Both the position numbers and the translations under genes were made by a program. The notes below the pieces were generated by a model, which ran no database searches, had not been told where the DNA came from, and worked only from the letters and a program-made list of their open reading frames with translations. A stretch of 64,000 nt of DNA from SSSZ01 sp016790965 (lineage in GTDB: Bacteria > Pseudomonadota > Gammaproteobacteria > Burkholderiales > Rhodocyclaceae): the NCBI GenBank assembly GCA_016790965.1, contig JAEUNZ010000045.1, forward strand, positions 31,457-95,456, read 5' to 3'. Below are positions 24,799 through 34,506 of this stretch, piece by piece. How positions within the stretch are numbered: the first letter of the stretch is position 1; each line of letters opens with the position of its first letter.

Positions 24799-26166
24799 CT
24801 ACCCTCGCAGGGCGACGCCGGCCGGAAGCGGATCGAGGCCTGCGTCACCTGCTTCGGCGAGGGGCAAATCCTCGCCTTCCTGCGTGGGCGAGGCCCGCCG
24901 GGGGGCGATGAGGCGATGCACCACCGTATCCCCCTTGCCCTTGAGGTAAAGGGTCTGGGGATCGTGAAACTCGAAGCGGTCCCGCAGGCGCCGCCAGGTA
25001 AGTTCGTCCACCTGGATCATGCCGGGGACGCCTTCGCTGGTGATGCGGCTGGCCAGGTTGACCGTATCGCCCCACAGGTCGTAAATGAATTTTTTCTTGC
25101 CCACCACCCCGGCCACCACCGGGCCGGTGCCGATGCCGATGCGGATTTCAACGTGCATCTGATTGACCGCCGTATCGCGCTGTAGGAGATCGCGCATGGC
25201 GATGGCCAGTTCGGCGATGGCCTCGGTATAGTTCTCCGGGCCGTCGTTCAGCCCGCCGGCCACCATGTAGGCGTCGCCGATGGTCTTGATCTTCTCCATG
25301 CCGTACTGCTCGGCCAATTCGTCGAAGGAAGAGAAGATGCGGTTCAGCATGCTGAACACTTGCTGCGGCGTGAGCCCTTCCGCAACCCGGGTGAAATTGA
25401 CGATGTCCGCGAACATGACCGTCACGTCGGCAAAGCCGTCGGCGATGGTCTGGCGCTCGTGCTTGAGCCGCTCCGCTACCGGGGCAGGAAGGATGTTGAG
25501 CAGGAGGCGTTCCGAGCGTTCCTGCTCGTCCTTGAGCAGCAGATGGGCCGATTCGAGTTCCGCTTGGGCGCGGGCCTTTTCCAGGGTCGAATAGCGCAGC
25601 AGGAGGTAGACGATGGTCGAAATGGCCGCGAAATTGAGGGCAAAGAAGAAAACGCTGGTGCGGATCGACACCACCGGGGCGCTGGCGGGGGCGAGGTGGT
25701 AGGCGTCGGCCAGCAAGTAGTCGAACAGGCCGGACAGGGCGGTGAGGAAGAGGTAGGCCACGAACCAGGCCAGGGACTCCCGGGGGCCGAGGATGAGCAC
25801 GGCGCCGATGGGAGCCAGCAGGCCCCACAGGCTGACGCCGCTGGCCGTGATGAAATTGCCGATGCTCCACTGCACCACGAAGGGCACGAAAAGAAAGAGC
25901 GCCAGTTGGGTATGGCGGAAGAAATCGAAATTGCGCGTCTTGAAGTAGAGCAGCAGATTGCCCACCAGCAGGAGCTGGAAAGCGACTGGCGGCGTGGCGG
26001 AGAACTGGGGTCCCAGTTGCCAGTAGAGGAAGAGCCAGAGAATGGCGCCCAGGCTGACCAGGCCGGTGGCGAAAATGAGCAGGGACTTGCTCAGGCGCGT
26101 ATTGGCATCGTCGCCGGGATCGAAACCGGAATCGCGCAGATTGAACAGGGAGTGGTTTTCTTTCAT
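24799..26166 (-). CDS. membrane-bound class III adenylate cyclase
   Basis: 455 residues. Six hydrophobic helices (about residues 28-195) and a short coiled linker precede a class III cyclase domain (about 240-410). Metal-binding Asp residues are in VMFADIVNFT and KTIGDAYMV; the Lys of KTIGDAYM and the Asp of YDLWGDTVNLASRI are the adenine-specifying pair, so ATP is the likely substrate. It lies downstream of the pseudopilin genes in the same direction (124-bp gap), a suggestive link between cAMP and the pilus locus, but the gap contains no clear signal. Confidence 0.9.
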   Translation of the reverse strand: MKENHSLFNLRDSGFDPGDDANTRLSKSLLIFATGLVSLGAILWLFLYWQLGPQFSATPPVAFQLLLVGNLLLYFKTRNFDFFRHTQLALFLFVPFVVQWSIGNFITASGVSLWGLLAPIGAVLILGPRESLAWFVAYLFLTALSGLFDYLLADAYHLAPASAPVVSIRTSVFFFALNFAAISTIVYLLLRYSTLEKARAQAELESAHLLLKDEQERSERLLLNILPAPVAERLKHERQTIADGFADVTVMFADIVNFTRVAEGLTPQQVFSMLNRIFSSFDELAEQYGMEKIKTIGDAYMVAGGLNDGPENYTEAIAELAIAMRDLLQRDTAVNQMHVEIRIGIGTGPVVAGVVGKKKFIYDLWGDTVNLASRITSEGVPGMIQVDELTWRRLRDRFEFHDPQTLYLKGKGDTVVHRLIAPRRASPTQEGEDLPLAEAGDAGLDPLPAGVALRG

Positions 26167-26290
26167 GGGAACCCGGCGGCGGCAAAAACCGCAGCCGCAG
26201 TGTGGCAGCCGGGCCGGGAGCGGTCAATACGGCGGGATGGGCGGCGGGATGGGCGGCGGGCCTACCCCGCCGGTATCGGTCCCCTTCCGT

Positions 26291-26977
26291 TCAGGGGAGG
26301 CGGCCGGCGGTGATCATGCGGTTGAACAGCACGTTGGGCGAGAGCCAGACCACCTGATCGTCGAAGACCCCGGGCCCCGGCGCTTGAGGGGGGCGCAGGA
26401 CGAAGCTGGTGTCGCCGTCTGTGTTCTCCAGTTCCTCGGCGGTGACCGCCGCCGCGTTGGCGCCGCCGGCCGCGTTGGTCGCTCCCAGGCCGTTGGGGCC
26501 GTGGGAGAGCAGGACGGCAGGCAGGGTCGTGGCCAGGGTGGTGACGCAGGCGGCATCCTGGCAGACGCGCAGCGTCGCGGCGGTTGCCAGGGTGAAGCCG
26601 ACGTCGGAACGGGAGAAGCTGCCTTCGACCCGGTAACGGATGCGATTGCTCCAAGCGTCCAGGGGGGCGACCCCCAGGGTGGACCAGGGCAGGAGGCCTT
26701 CGGGACTGGTGCAGGCGTTGGCGGCGCGGTTTTCCAGGCCATCGCCATTGGTGTCCGGGCAGGGCAGATAGGGACGGCCGTCCAGGGCGCTGTGGGATGC
26801 GGCGTAGCCCAGGAGCGCCTCCCGTGCTTCCAGAAGCAGATTCTGAGTCTCGCTGCGGGTGCGTTGGTCGCTCTGGACGCCTGCGGCAATCATCAGGCCG
26901 CCGGTGAGCAGGGCGACGATGACCAGAACGATGGTCAGTTCGACCAGGGTGAAGCCCCGCAGGCTGTTGCGCTTCAT
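26291..26977 (-). CDS. minor pseudopilin of the MSHA-like locus
   Basis: 228 residues with class III signal MKRNSLRG / FTLVELTIVLVIVALLTGG, Glu at +5. The rest is a soluble domain with cysteines (PCPDTNGDG, NACTSPEG, VCQDAACV). It overlaps the upstream gene by 4 bp, so it is the last gene of the main minus-strand pilus operon before the cyclase. Confidence 0.85.
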   Translation of the reverse strand: MKRNSLRGFTLVELTIVLVIVALLTGGLMIAAGVQSDQRTRSETQNLLLEAREALLGYAASHSALDGRPYLPCPDTNGDGLENRAANACTSPEGLLPWSTLGVAPLDAWSNRIRYRVEGSFSRSDVGFTLATAATLRVCQDAACVTTLATTLPAVLLSHGPNGLGATNAAGGANAAAVTAEELENTDGDTSFVLRPPQAPGPGVFDDQVVWLSPNVLFNRMITAGRLP

Positions 26978-27948
26978 GGCAGCACCTTCAGCGTCCTGCC
27001 ACCCAGGGTGATGAGGGCCGAATGGGCGTCGGCCCGGGTGTAGGCGGCGAGGGGGAACCAGCCGTTGGCCAGCAGCCAGTTGAACGTGGTGGCGTCGAAA
27101 GTCATGTCCTTGTAGGGCATCGTTCCGGAAATCACCCCGGCTTCGGCGATGCCGTCCGCGTCACTGTCGGCCCAGGGAAATTCGCCGAAATCGTTGTGAA
27201 AGCGGCGCAGCCCGCCCACGGTGGCTTCGCCCCCCAACTCGGCCAGCACCCGGGTGACCAGGCGGGTCATCAGCTCCGTACGGGTGATGGTGAGCACCCG
27301 GTCGTTGAAGGTCGCGGCCGGTCCCTGGCTCACGAAGGCGACGCCCCCGGCGTTGCCGAGATCGAGATAATCCGCCGCCGCCGGGGGATTGGCGGCGGTC
27401 GGGAGCGTACGGGACTGACCCGGCAGCGGGACGCCCGGCGCGATGATCAGGGCGACTGCCGCATTGGCCACCCCGTCGACGCTCAGTTGTCCGACGGTGT
27501 TGGTATTGATGGGGGCGCTGCGCAATCCGGGTGACAGGACGTACCACAGGGGAGCGCCGGACACGTCCTGCAGGACGCCCTGCTTCAGGGTGCGCCACGC
27601 GAGCCTTCCCGTCAGCGGGCCAGGAGCGGTGCAGGCGGCCCGGGCCTGACCCTCGTTGGCACTGCCCAGGGCGACGGTGTCTTCGGGGCAGGGCATGAGT
27701 CCGGGATGGCTGGCGTGGGCGGCCGACCAGCCCAGCACGGCGTCTTTGGCTTCCCGTAGCGCGGTGGCGGTCAGCGTCTCCCCCTGCCGCCGCGCCTCGG
27801 CACCGTTCCAGGCGCCGAGAAACAAGGCCGCGCCGGCCATGACGACCACCATCAGCAGCAGTAGCAGGGCGACGCCTGACTGCCGGCCCCCGCGGATCTG
27901 CAGCTTACGGCCGCTGCGGCGCGGGGCGGACGGTGAGGGTTCCGCCAT
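26974..27948 (-). CDS. PilX/GspK-like membrane-anchored pilus protein
   Basis: 324 residues. A basic N-terminus precedes GVALLLLLMVVVMAGAALFL, a single hydrophobic helix like that of PilX or GspK minor pseudopilins, although the G/F-E cleavage signature is weak. The periplasmic part has SHPGLMPCPED, a Cys-containing motif also seen in the next pseudopilin (RPYLPCPDT), which suggests they are paralogs. The 5' end overlaps the preceding gene by 44 bp; AAGGA lies nine bases upstream of the ATG. Confidence 0.75.
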   Translation of the reverse strand: MAEPSPSAPRRSGRKLQIRGGRQSGVALLLLLMVVVMAGAALFLGAWNGAEARRQGETLTATALREAKDAVLGWSAAHASHPGLMPCPEDTVALGSANEGQARAACTAPGPLTGRLAWRTLKQGVLQDVSGAPLWYVLSPGLRSAPINTNTVGQLSVDGVANAAVALIIAPGVPLPGQSRTLPTAANPPAAADYLDLGNAGGVAFVSQGPAATFNDRVLTITRTELMTRLVTRVLAELGGEATVGGLRRFHNDFGEFPWADSDADGIAEAGVISGTMPYKDMTFDATTFNWLLANGWFPLAAYTRADAHSALITLGGRTLKVLP

Positions 27949-28288
27949 CGAGGAGATCCTTGGCGCTACGGTCGTCGGGGGCTGCGAGGGTCTGGCCCGG
28001 TTTGAGGGGGAGGGGCGTCAGGGGGACCCTTTCCTCGGCGACGGGGGCGCCGTTGATCCAGGCCGTGTTGCGCCCGCTGCTGCGCAGCACGCGGCCGTTG
28101 AGGGTGGTGGGGCCGCTGGTGGTGGGGCCGGGAAGGCTCGGGTTGAGGCGCTTCCGGTCCAGTTCGGCACGCTGTTCCGGGGTGTTGAACAGGCGTCCCA
28201 GGGGGGCGGGCTCGGCGGCCTCGGCCGGCGCGGCCAGGGCTGCGGCGAGGACCATGGCCGGGAACAGGGCGCGGGGGGCGACGGTCAT
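27905..28288 (-). CDS. mshK: MshK-like periplasmic pilus protein
   Basis: 127 residues with a signal peptide (about residues 1-24, AAPAEA). The middle part, LNGRVLRSSGRNTAWINGAPV, is the type of short beta-rich domain seen in MshK/PilP-like proteins that connect the inner-membrane platform with the secretin. Position right after the mshJ-like gene supports this. Similarity is weak, so the symbol is by context. Confidence 0.6.
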   Translation of the reverse strand: MTVAPRALFPAMVLAAALAAPAEAAEPAPLGRLFNTPEQRAELDRKRLNPSLPGPTTSGPTTLNGRVLRSSGRNTAWINGAPVAEERVPLTPLPLKPGQTLAAPDDRSAKDLLDGGTLTVRPAPQRP

Positions 28289-28887
28289 GGACGCTTTTCC
28301 TCCCCGGGGTTCCCTGCCTGGGCCGTGACCCAGACCAGGTCGCAGGCGGCTTCGGGCGCCGGTGCCGAACCCAGCGGGGCGCCCCGATTGAGGGTGCAGG
28401 CGCGCACCACGACCAGGGCGCTCGCCTCTCGACGCAGGGTGTCCAGGTAACGCAGCAGATCCTCTTCATGGACGAGGCGCAGACGCAGTTTCATGGGGCT
28501 GGCGTAGAAGCGCACGGCCTCTGCTGCGGCCGGCGCAAGGGCGGCGCGGGGTCCGAATTCGTAGCTGATTTCCGGCAGCTTGTGGCGGCGTTGGGCTTCG
28601 CGCAGCGTTTCGGTCCAGGCGAGGCGCTGCTCGCTGCCCAGGGTGCCGCGCTTTTGCATGGCAGCGAGGGTGAGCGATTTGTCGCGAATTTCGTCTTCCT
28701 CGACGCGCACCCGGCGCAGACGGTTCTCCGCTTCCCGCGCTGCGGCTTCTGCCGCTTGGCGGGCGCTTCCGGCGTGCTCGCGCAGGGCACGGCTCTGGCT
28801 GGCCAGGAACAGACCTGCCAGGAGCAGGAGGGCGACCCCCGCCAGATGCCAGCGGAGCTTCTTGAGATCGGCGCTGGTGAAGGTCAT
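28285..28887 (-). CDS. mshJ: MshJ-like (PilO-type) inner-membrane pilus protein
   Basis: 200 residues. One N-terminal transmembrane helix (about 13-29), a coiled-coil (about 35-75, rich in Ala, Glu and Arg), and a C-terminal ferredoxin-like domain (about 120-200, KLRLRLVHEEDLLRYLDTL). This is the PilO/GspM plan. It overlaps both neighbours by 4 bp. The symbol rests on architecture and order. Confidence 0.7.
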   Translation of the reverse strand: MTFTSADLKKLRWHLAGVALLLLAGLFLASQSRALREHAGSARQAAEAAAREAENRLRRVRVEEDEIRDKSLTLAAMQKRGTLGSEQRLAWTETLREAQRRHKLPEISYEFGPRAALAPAAAEAVRFYASPMKLRLRLVHEEDLLRYLDTLRREASALVVVRACTLNRGAPLGSAPAPEAACDLVWVTAQAGNPGEEKRP

Positions 28888-30401
28888 GGTGCGAGGCGGC
28901 TCACCAGGAGGGCGAAGCTGCGCGGCGGGGCGCTTTCTTCTTCGCGGGTGCCGCCCCTGAGGCTCTGGGACGGATCGACATCAAAAGGCTGCTGGCGGAC
29001 GGTGACCTTGAGCTCGGGATCGAGGCGCAAGCGCTCGACGAAGGCGGTAAAGACTGCCACGACCTGACGGGGCTCGCTTTCCCGACCAAGGGTGACGATG
29101 CCCTTGATCTGCGCCGTCTCCCCGGCCGTACTCTCCGGGGTGGCCGGTGCGCTGCCCTTCTCGGCCTCCCCCAAGCGCCAATCGATGGCCTCGATCTCTA
29201 TGGCCGGCGAGGCGTCCAGGGCCCGGGTCAGGGCCCCGACCAGGGCCCCGGGCCCGGCGGCCAGGCGTTCCAGCCCGCGGTAGCGATCCACGGCAGCGCG
29301 CAGGGCATCGTTGTCGATCCCGAGTTGCGGGAAGGTGGCGGCGATCTGCTCATAGCGCTGCCGCTGTTCCAGGCTGCGGGCCTGAAGTTCGGCGACTTCC
29401 TCCCGGTCGGCGTAGGTCTCGGCGATCTGCTTGCCAGAAAAAAGCAGTGCCGCGATCAGGGCGACCGCGCCGGCGCCGATGAGGCCCTGCTTGATGCGAT
29501 GGATGCCGTAATCGTGGCGAGCCTCGTCGGGGGCGTACTGCTCGGCGGGGGTGGCCTTGCCGAGAAGATAGGCGAACAGGGCGCCGCAGCGGGCGCCGGC
29601 AGGCCGCCCGTGTAGTCCCAGTGCCCGGGATGCCTCAGCGATGCCGATCAGGCGAGGGTGGAGCAGGGGAGAGGCCCCGGAAGCCCCCTCCAAGGCAGGC
29701 AGGGCATCATCCGGTGCGATGACGAAGACCGGCAGGGCATCGTTGCGCCCGAAGTGACGTTGGGCGGCCAGATATTGGTGGAGCTTCTGGCCTTCGGCGG
29801 CGATGGTGGATGCCAGCCCCTCGGGGCTGGCATCGTAGAGCGGCGCCATGCGCGAAAAGACCGTCTTGCCGTCCACCAGGTAGCTTTCGCGCAGGGCCTG
29901 ATCGTGGACGGTGAGGAGCAGGCTGCGGGGGGGCGGGCGGCACAGCGTGCGCACCAGGGCGTCTCCCAGTTGGGAAACGGTGTAGAGACCCGCCAGGGGC
30001 ACATGGGCGGCGGTGATGGCACTCACCCAGGGGGTGAGCTGGGCAGGGGCGGTCAGTGCGGAGAGCAGCACCTTTTCGTTGCGGCGGCGCTCTTTCTCGT
30101 ACCCCAGGGAACGCACCGTGGTGTAGGGGGTGCCATAAAAGGACTGGGTGCATTTGCGTGCCAGCAGGGTGCGGCGGTCGTTTCCCCGCAGATAGGGAAT
30201 GGTCTCGATCAGATGGCTCTCCTCGGCCAGATTGCAGAGCAGCATGCAGGGCTGGCTGCCCAGGGTTTCGAGGAAAGTGGCGAAGGCCGCGAGGCCCTCC
30301 GGCGTGGGTGGAAATTCCCCGGCCGCGGTGAGGCGGCCGGGATTCCAGGCGTAGACCGCCAGGCGCTGGGCGTTGAGGGCGAGGATGCAGCGGCCGCTCA
30401 C
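28884..30401 (-). CDS. mshI: MshI-like pilus assembly protein (PilM-like plus PilN-like parts)
   Basis: 505 residues, GTG start overlapping the previous stop. The N-terminal two-thirds (about 1-290) resembles an actin-like PilM/GspL cytoplasmic domain. A transmembrane helix (about 310-326, GAGAVALIAALLFSG) is followed by a coiled-coil and a small periplasmic domain, as in PilN. So one protein supplies the PilM and PilN functions of the platform. It sits between mshG and mshJ as in MSHA loci. Confidence 0.75.
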   Translation of the reverse strand: MSGRCILALNAQRLAVYAWNPGRLTAAGEFPPTPEGLAAFATFLETLGSQPCMLLCNLAEESHLIETIPYLRGNDRRTLLARKCTQSFYGTPYTTVRSLGYEKERRRNEKVLLSALTAPAQLTPWVSAITAAHVPLAGLYTVSQLGDALVRTLCRPPPRSLLLTVHDQALRESYLVDGKTVFSRMAPLYDASPEGLASTIAAEGQKLHQYLAAQRHFGRNDALPVFVIAPDDALPALEGASGASPLLHPRLIGIAEASRALGLHGRPAGARCGALFAYLLGKATPAEQYAPDEARHDYGIHRIKQGLIGAGAVALIAALLFSGKQIAETYADREEVAELQARSLEQRQRYEQIAATFPQLGIDNDALRAAVDRYRGLERLAAGPGALVGALTRALDASPAIEIEAIDWRLGEAEKGSAPATPESTAGETAQIKGIVTLGRESEPRQVVAVFTAFVERLRLDPELKVTVRQQPFDVDPSQSLRGGTREEESAPPRSFALLVSRLAP

Positions 30402-31597
30402 GCCTTGATTCCGGTGATGACGTCGTAGATGGGGCCGATGACCGACAGCATGATCCAGCCCAACAGTGCGCCGAGCAGCAGGGTAAGCAGGGGTTCGATC
30501 ATGGCCTGGGCCCGTTCGACGGACTCGCGCACGTCGCGGTTGTAAAAGTAGCTCACGTTGGCCAGGGCCCGGTCCAGGCCGCCGGTGTTTTCCCCCACCC
30601 GCAACATGCGGATGACCAAGGGGGGAAAGAGGCCGACGTCGCGAAAAGCCTGGGTGACACTCTTGCCTTCGCGGATGAAACCCTCCGCCTGCACCAGGCC
30701 TTCGCGCACTGCCAGGTTTCCCACCACGTCCTGGGTGCTGCGGATGGAGTCGAGGACGGGGATGCCGGAGGCGTAGAGCATGGCAAAGGTGTTGGCGAAG
30801 CGGGATAGGATGATTTTCTTCAGGATGTCGCCGACGACGGGCAGACGAAGCAAAAAGGCATCCCGTGCCCGGCGGGCCAGGGGATTGACCTGGAGGGTGA
30901 TGCGGGCGGCGACCACGACCAGCACGGGCAGCGCGACAAAGAGCGGCCAGAAGCGGGCTAGGATGTCGGAAGCGAAAAAGAGAATTTGGGTCTGCAGCGG
31001 CAGGGACTGTCCCATGTTGCGCACGAAAAGCTTGAGCTGGGGGACCAGGTAGAGCATCAGAAAGGTGGTGGCGGTGAGGACGATGACGCCCACGAAGGCC
31101 GGGTAGAGCAACAGCTTGCGGGTGTGGGCCGCCAGTTCGTCCTCCCACTTGATGGATTCGCTCAGGCTGCCGAGCACCTGGGGCAGGTCGCCGGAGACTT
31201 CACCGGCCCGGATGAGGCTGACGAAAACCTGACTGAAGACGTTGGGGTGGGTCGCGAGGGCCTGGGAAAGGGTCTGGCCCCCCTCGATGCTTTCGATCAC
31301 GCCGGCGACGACTTCGCGGAAGCGCGGGTGTTCTATGGAATCGCGCAGGTCGGCGAGACCTTCCAGGATGGGCACGCTGGAGGCGGTGAGTTGCTCCAGG
31401 TGAAAACAGAAGTGGATGATCTCCCGTCGCGGAACCCGGCCGCCGCCGAACAAGTTGCGATACTGAACCGGCTGCCCGGAGATGAGGTCGAGTTCCATGC
31501 GCCCGAGGCGCAATTCCAGGTCGATCAGGTTGGAGGCGTCGAGGCGTCCCGTGACCCGCCGCCCCTCCGCGCTCACTGCCGTGTAGTCGAAAAGCAT
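30398..31597 (-). CDS. mshG: type IV pilus platform protein (GspF/PilC/MshG family)
   Basis: 399-residue polytopic inner-membrane protein that couples the assembly ATPase to pilin polymerisation. Two T2SSF domains (about residues 65-190 and 270-390) each carry a hydrophobic pair; LYPAFVGVIVLTATTFLMLY and LLLGALLGWIMLSVIGPIYD are clear membrane segments, and AGEVSGDLPQVL and VGENTGGLDRAL are the family signatures. Two bases separate its start from the stop of the ATPase gene. Confidence 0.92.
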   Translation of the reverse strand: MLFDYTAVSAEGRRVTGRLDASNLIDLELRLGRMELDLISGQPVQYRNLFGGGRVPRREIIHFCFHLEQLTASSVPILEGLADLRDSIEHPRFREVVAGVIESIEGGQTLSQALATHPNVFSQVFVSLIRAGEVSGDLPQVLGSLSESIKWEDELAAHTRKLLLYPAFVGVIVLTATTFLMLYLVPQLKLFVRNMGQSLPLQTQILFFASDILARFWPLFVALPVLVVVAARITLQVNPLARRARDAFLLRLPVVGDILKKIILSRFANTFAMLYASGIPVLDSIRSTQDVVGNLAVREGLVQAEGFIREGKSVTQAFRDVGLFPPLVIRMLRVGENTGGLDRALANVSYFYNRDVRESVERAQAMIEPLLTLLLGALLGWIMLSVIGPIYDVITGIKA

Positions 31598-31599
31598 GG

Positions 31600-33306
31600 C
31601 TACATCCGGTCGGTCAGGTCGACGACGCGGCCGAGTTCCTCCAGGGAGGTGGTCCCGTCGAGGACGCGCCGCAGGCCGTCTTCGGCCAGGGTGGTGAAGC
31701 CCCGCATCTGGGCGCGGCTGCGGATTTCATGGGTCGTCGCCCGCCGGGCGATGAGCTCGTCGATGCTTGTGTCGACGCGCAGCAGTTCCATGATGGCCAG
31801 GCGGCCACGATAGCCCTGGAAGTCACACTGCTCGCAGCCGCTGGCACGATAGAGCAGGGGCCGCAGCGTCTCGGTGGTGATGCCCAGGAGGCGGATTTCG
31901 TGGGGCTCCGCGGCGTAGGCGGACTTGCAGTGCTCGCACAGGCGTCGTACCAAGCGCTGGGCGACGATGCCGATGATGTTGCCGGCCAGGATGTCGGGCA
32001 GGACGCCAATGTCGAGCAGGCGCGGAATGGCCCCGATGGCTGAATTGGTGTGCAGGGTGGTGTACACCTGGTGGCCGGTCATGGCGGCGCGGAAGGCCAT
32101 TTCGGCGGTTTCGGCATCGCGGATTTCGCCCACCAGGATGACGTCCGGATCCTGGCGCATCATGGAGCGGATGCCGTTGGCGAAGTCGAGTTTGGACGAA
32201 TCGGCCACCGAGGTCTGGCGCACCAGGGTCATGGGGTACTCGACCGGGTCTTCGAGGGTCATGATGTGGACCCCCTCGTTGTTGATGTGGTTGAGGACCG
32301 AGTAGAGCGTCGTGGTCTTGCCGCTGCCGGTGGGACCGGTGACGAGGATGATGCCTTCCGGGCGGGCGATCATCAGCTTGAGCAACTGCAGGTGCTCGTC
32401 GGCCAGGCCGAGTCGGTCCAGTGGCACCAGACCCTTCTGGCGGTCGAGAACCCGCAGGACGATGTTTTCGCCGTGGATGGTGGGCTGGCACGAGACACGG
32501 AAATCCACCGGGCGGCCCGACACGCTCAGTCCGATGCGGCCATCCTGGGGCGCCCGCATCTCGGCGATGTTCATGCCCGAGAGTACCTTGATGCGCACGG
32601 TCATGGCCGGCCAGTAGGATTTGTGCAGGGCGCGAATCTGCCGCAGGATGCCGTCGATGCGGTAGCGGATACGCAGGAAGTTGGCTTCGGGCTCGAAATG
32701 GATGTCCGAGGCATCCCGCTTCACCGCGTCCGTGAGAATGGAATCGATCAGGCGGACGACCGGCTGGCTGTACTGGTCGTCGCTGGCGGCGAGGCTCTTC
32801 CAATCCACTTCGCCGGTTTCGATCTCGTGCAGGATGCCGTCGATGGACAGTTCGTGACCGTAATACTGGTCGATGGCACGGTCGATCTCCGATTCGCCGG
32901 CCAGCAGGGTGTCCAGTTCTATCCCGTCGGGAATCAGGGCGCGGACCCGGTCCAGGCCGACGATGTCGTTGATGTCGGCCACCGCCAGGGTCAGGCGGTG
33001 TTGCACGAGATCCAGGTCCAGGGGCAGGAGATGGTGGCGCTTGGCCACTTCCCGCGGCACCAGTTTCACCGCCTGGGGGTCCACCACGGCGTGGCCGAGG
33101 TCCACGCTCTGGCGGCCCAGGCTTTCGGACAGGGCCTCGCGCAGGGTCGCTTCGGTGACGAAACCCAGGGATACCAGCAGCTTGCCGATGGGCTGGTTGG
33201 ACTTCATCTGCTCCAGCAGCGCGATGCGCAACTGGTCTTCCGACAGAATGCCCTCGGCGATCAGGATCTGGCCGATGGGCCGGCGCTGTGCGGCGGGAGC
33301 GTTCAT
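31600..33306 (-). CDS. mshE: pilus extension ATPase (GspE/PilB/MshE family)
   Basis: 568 residues. The N-terminal MshEN domain (about 1-150, RPIGQILIAEGILSEDQL) is the type that can bind c-di-GMP in MshE. The catalytic domain carries Walker A GPTGSGKTTTLYS, the Asp box, Walker B ILVGEIRDAETAEMA and His box TGHQVYTTLHTN. A zinc tetracysteine motif, CEHC and CEQC, lies at about 455-500. It drives pilus extension from the cytoplasm. Cotranscription with mshG is very likely. Confidence 0.95.
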   Translation of the reverse strand: MNAPAAQRRPIGQILIAEGILSEDQLRIALLEQMKSNQPIGKLLVSLGFVTEATLREALSESLGRQSVDLGHAVVDPQAVKLVPREVAKRHHLLPLDLDLVQHRLTLAVADINDIVGLDRVRALIPDGIELDTLLAGESEIDRAIDQYYGHELSIDGILHEIETGEVDWKSLAASDDQYSQPVVRLIDSILTDAVKRDASDIHFEPEANFLRIRYRIDGILRQIRALHKSYWPAMTVRIKVLSGMNIAEMRAPQDGRIGLSVSGRPVDFRVSCQPTIHGENIVLRVLDRQKGLVPLDRLGLADEHLQLLKLMIARPEGIILVTGPTGSGKTTTLYSVLNHINNEGVHIMTLEDPVEYPMTLVRQTSVADSSKLDFANGIRSMMRQDPDVILVGEIRDAETAEMAFRAAMTGHQVYTTLHTNSAIGAIPRLLDIGVLPDILAGNIIGIVAQRLVRRLCEHCKSAYAAEPHEIRLLGITTETLRPLLYRASGCEQCDFQGYRGRLAIMELLRVDTSIDELIARRATTHEIRSRAQMRGFTTLAEDGLRRVLDGTTSLEELGRVVDLTDRM

Positions 33307-34502
33307 CGTTCCGTGACGGCGAGACTGGCCAGACGCCGTTCGGCCCGGCTGCGGTCGAAGGCGGCGGGCCGGCGTTCGGCGGCTTCCAGCGCCAGGCGGT
33401 AGTGCTGGGCCGCGAGGCGCGGCTGGCGGAGCTGGTCCAGGCTCACGGCCAGGTTGAAAAGATAGTCCGGGTTGTCTCCATCGGCGGCCACGGCGTTGAA
33501 GTAGGCGGCCTGGGCCTCCCCCCAGCGGGCCTGGCGGGCCAGGAGATTGCCCAGGGCGAAGTTGAGGGGCGCCGATTCCGGCTGGGAGGCCAGGGCGGAC
33601 TTGAGGCGGCTTTCGGCCCCGGCGGGATCCACCGCCGCCACGGTGGCGAGGGCCGCGGCCTGGGCGGCGGCATCCTTGGGATCGGCTTCCAGGGCGCGCT
33701 GGTGATAGGCTTCGGCGTCCCCGCTCCGACCTTCGCGCTGGGCGATGGCGGCCAGTCCCAGGAGGGCGTCCAGGTTGCGGGGGTCCCGGTTTAGAGCCCG
33801 CTCGTACTCCTGGCGCGCAGCGTCCAGGGCGCGTCCCCGCAGATGATCGTAGGCCCGCTGCACGCCCGGGTCGGGCTCGGGTCGGGTCTTTTGCAGGCGA
33901 ATGGCCGTGGTGGGGGAGGCGGGTGGGGAGGCTTCCTCCAGGGGCATCGTGCGTGCGGCGGGTACCGGGCCGCTCTCCCGCGGTGGCGGTCCGGCGGTCA
34001 GGGCGGCAGGGGGCAAGGGGGGGGTCGCCGGCGGAGGGCTCTCGGCCTGTGCGACGGCGATCGGGGGTGGTGCCGGGGACGGCGTCGGCGCGGGACGGGG
34101 TGGCGCGGCGGGACGGGCGAGCCCAGGGCTACCGAGTTGCCGGATTTCCCACCAAATGTAGCCACCGATGCCGACGGCAATGCAGGCCAGCAGACCCAGG
34201 GCGATCAGCAGGGGCCGGTTGCCCGGCAGCGGGGGCTTGACGGCGAAGGCGTTGCGAATCGCCTCACGGCGGGCGTCGTCGCTGGCGGCAGGCACGGGGG
34301 CAGGCGCCGCGGGGGCGGCCTCGGCGTCTTCCAGCAGGAAATCAGGGGGGGGCGAAGGGCGGGCTGGGGGAAGATCGCGCGGCGCCTCGGCCACGGGCTC
34401 CAGGGTCAGATCGGGTTGGGGGCGGACCGTCCCGGTCAGGCGGCGGGCCGCGTCCTGCTTGCTTTCTTCCGCCCGTTTGAGGGCGTCCATCAGGAGGCTC
34501 AT
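33303..34502 (-). CDS. mshN: TPR protein of the pilus locus (MshN-like)
   Basis: 399 residues, start chosen at MSLLMDALKRAEESK (4-bp gap after mshL; an upstream ATG would overlap it). This N-terminal motif is typical of GspB/MshN-type proteins. A transmembrane helix (about 97-116) is followed by a long Pro/Ala-rich stretch (about 125-200) and about four TPR repeats (220-390). Likely spans inner membrane and periplasm and helps secretin assembly. Confidence 0.8.
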   Translation of the reverse strand: MSLLMDALKRAEESKQDAARRLTGTVRPQPDLTLEPVAEAPRDLPPARPSPPPDFLLEDAEAAPAAPAPVPAASDDARREAIRNAFAVKPPLPGNRPLLIALGLLACIAVGIGGYIWWEIRQLGSPGLARPAAPPRPAPTPSPAPPPIAVAQAESPPPATPPLPPAALTAGPPPRESGPVPAARTMPLEEASPPASPTTAIRLQKTRPEPDPGVQRAYDHLRGRALDAARQEYERALNRDPRNLDALLGLAAIAQREGRSGDAEAYHQRALEADPKDAAAQAAALATVAAVDPAGAESRLKSALASQPESAPLNFALGNLLARQARWGEAQAAYFNAVAADGDNPDYLFNLAVSLDQLRQPRLAAQHYRLALEAAERRPAAFDRSRAERRLASLAVTER

Positions 34503-34506
34503 GGCG

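Noticed and set aside
26225..26265. Short GGCGGGATG repeats between pseudopilin and cyclase genes
   Set aside because: Three imperfect short units in GC-rich DNA; too short and simple to call a feature.
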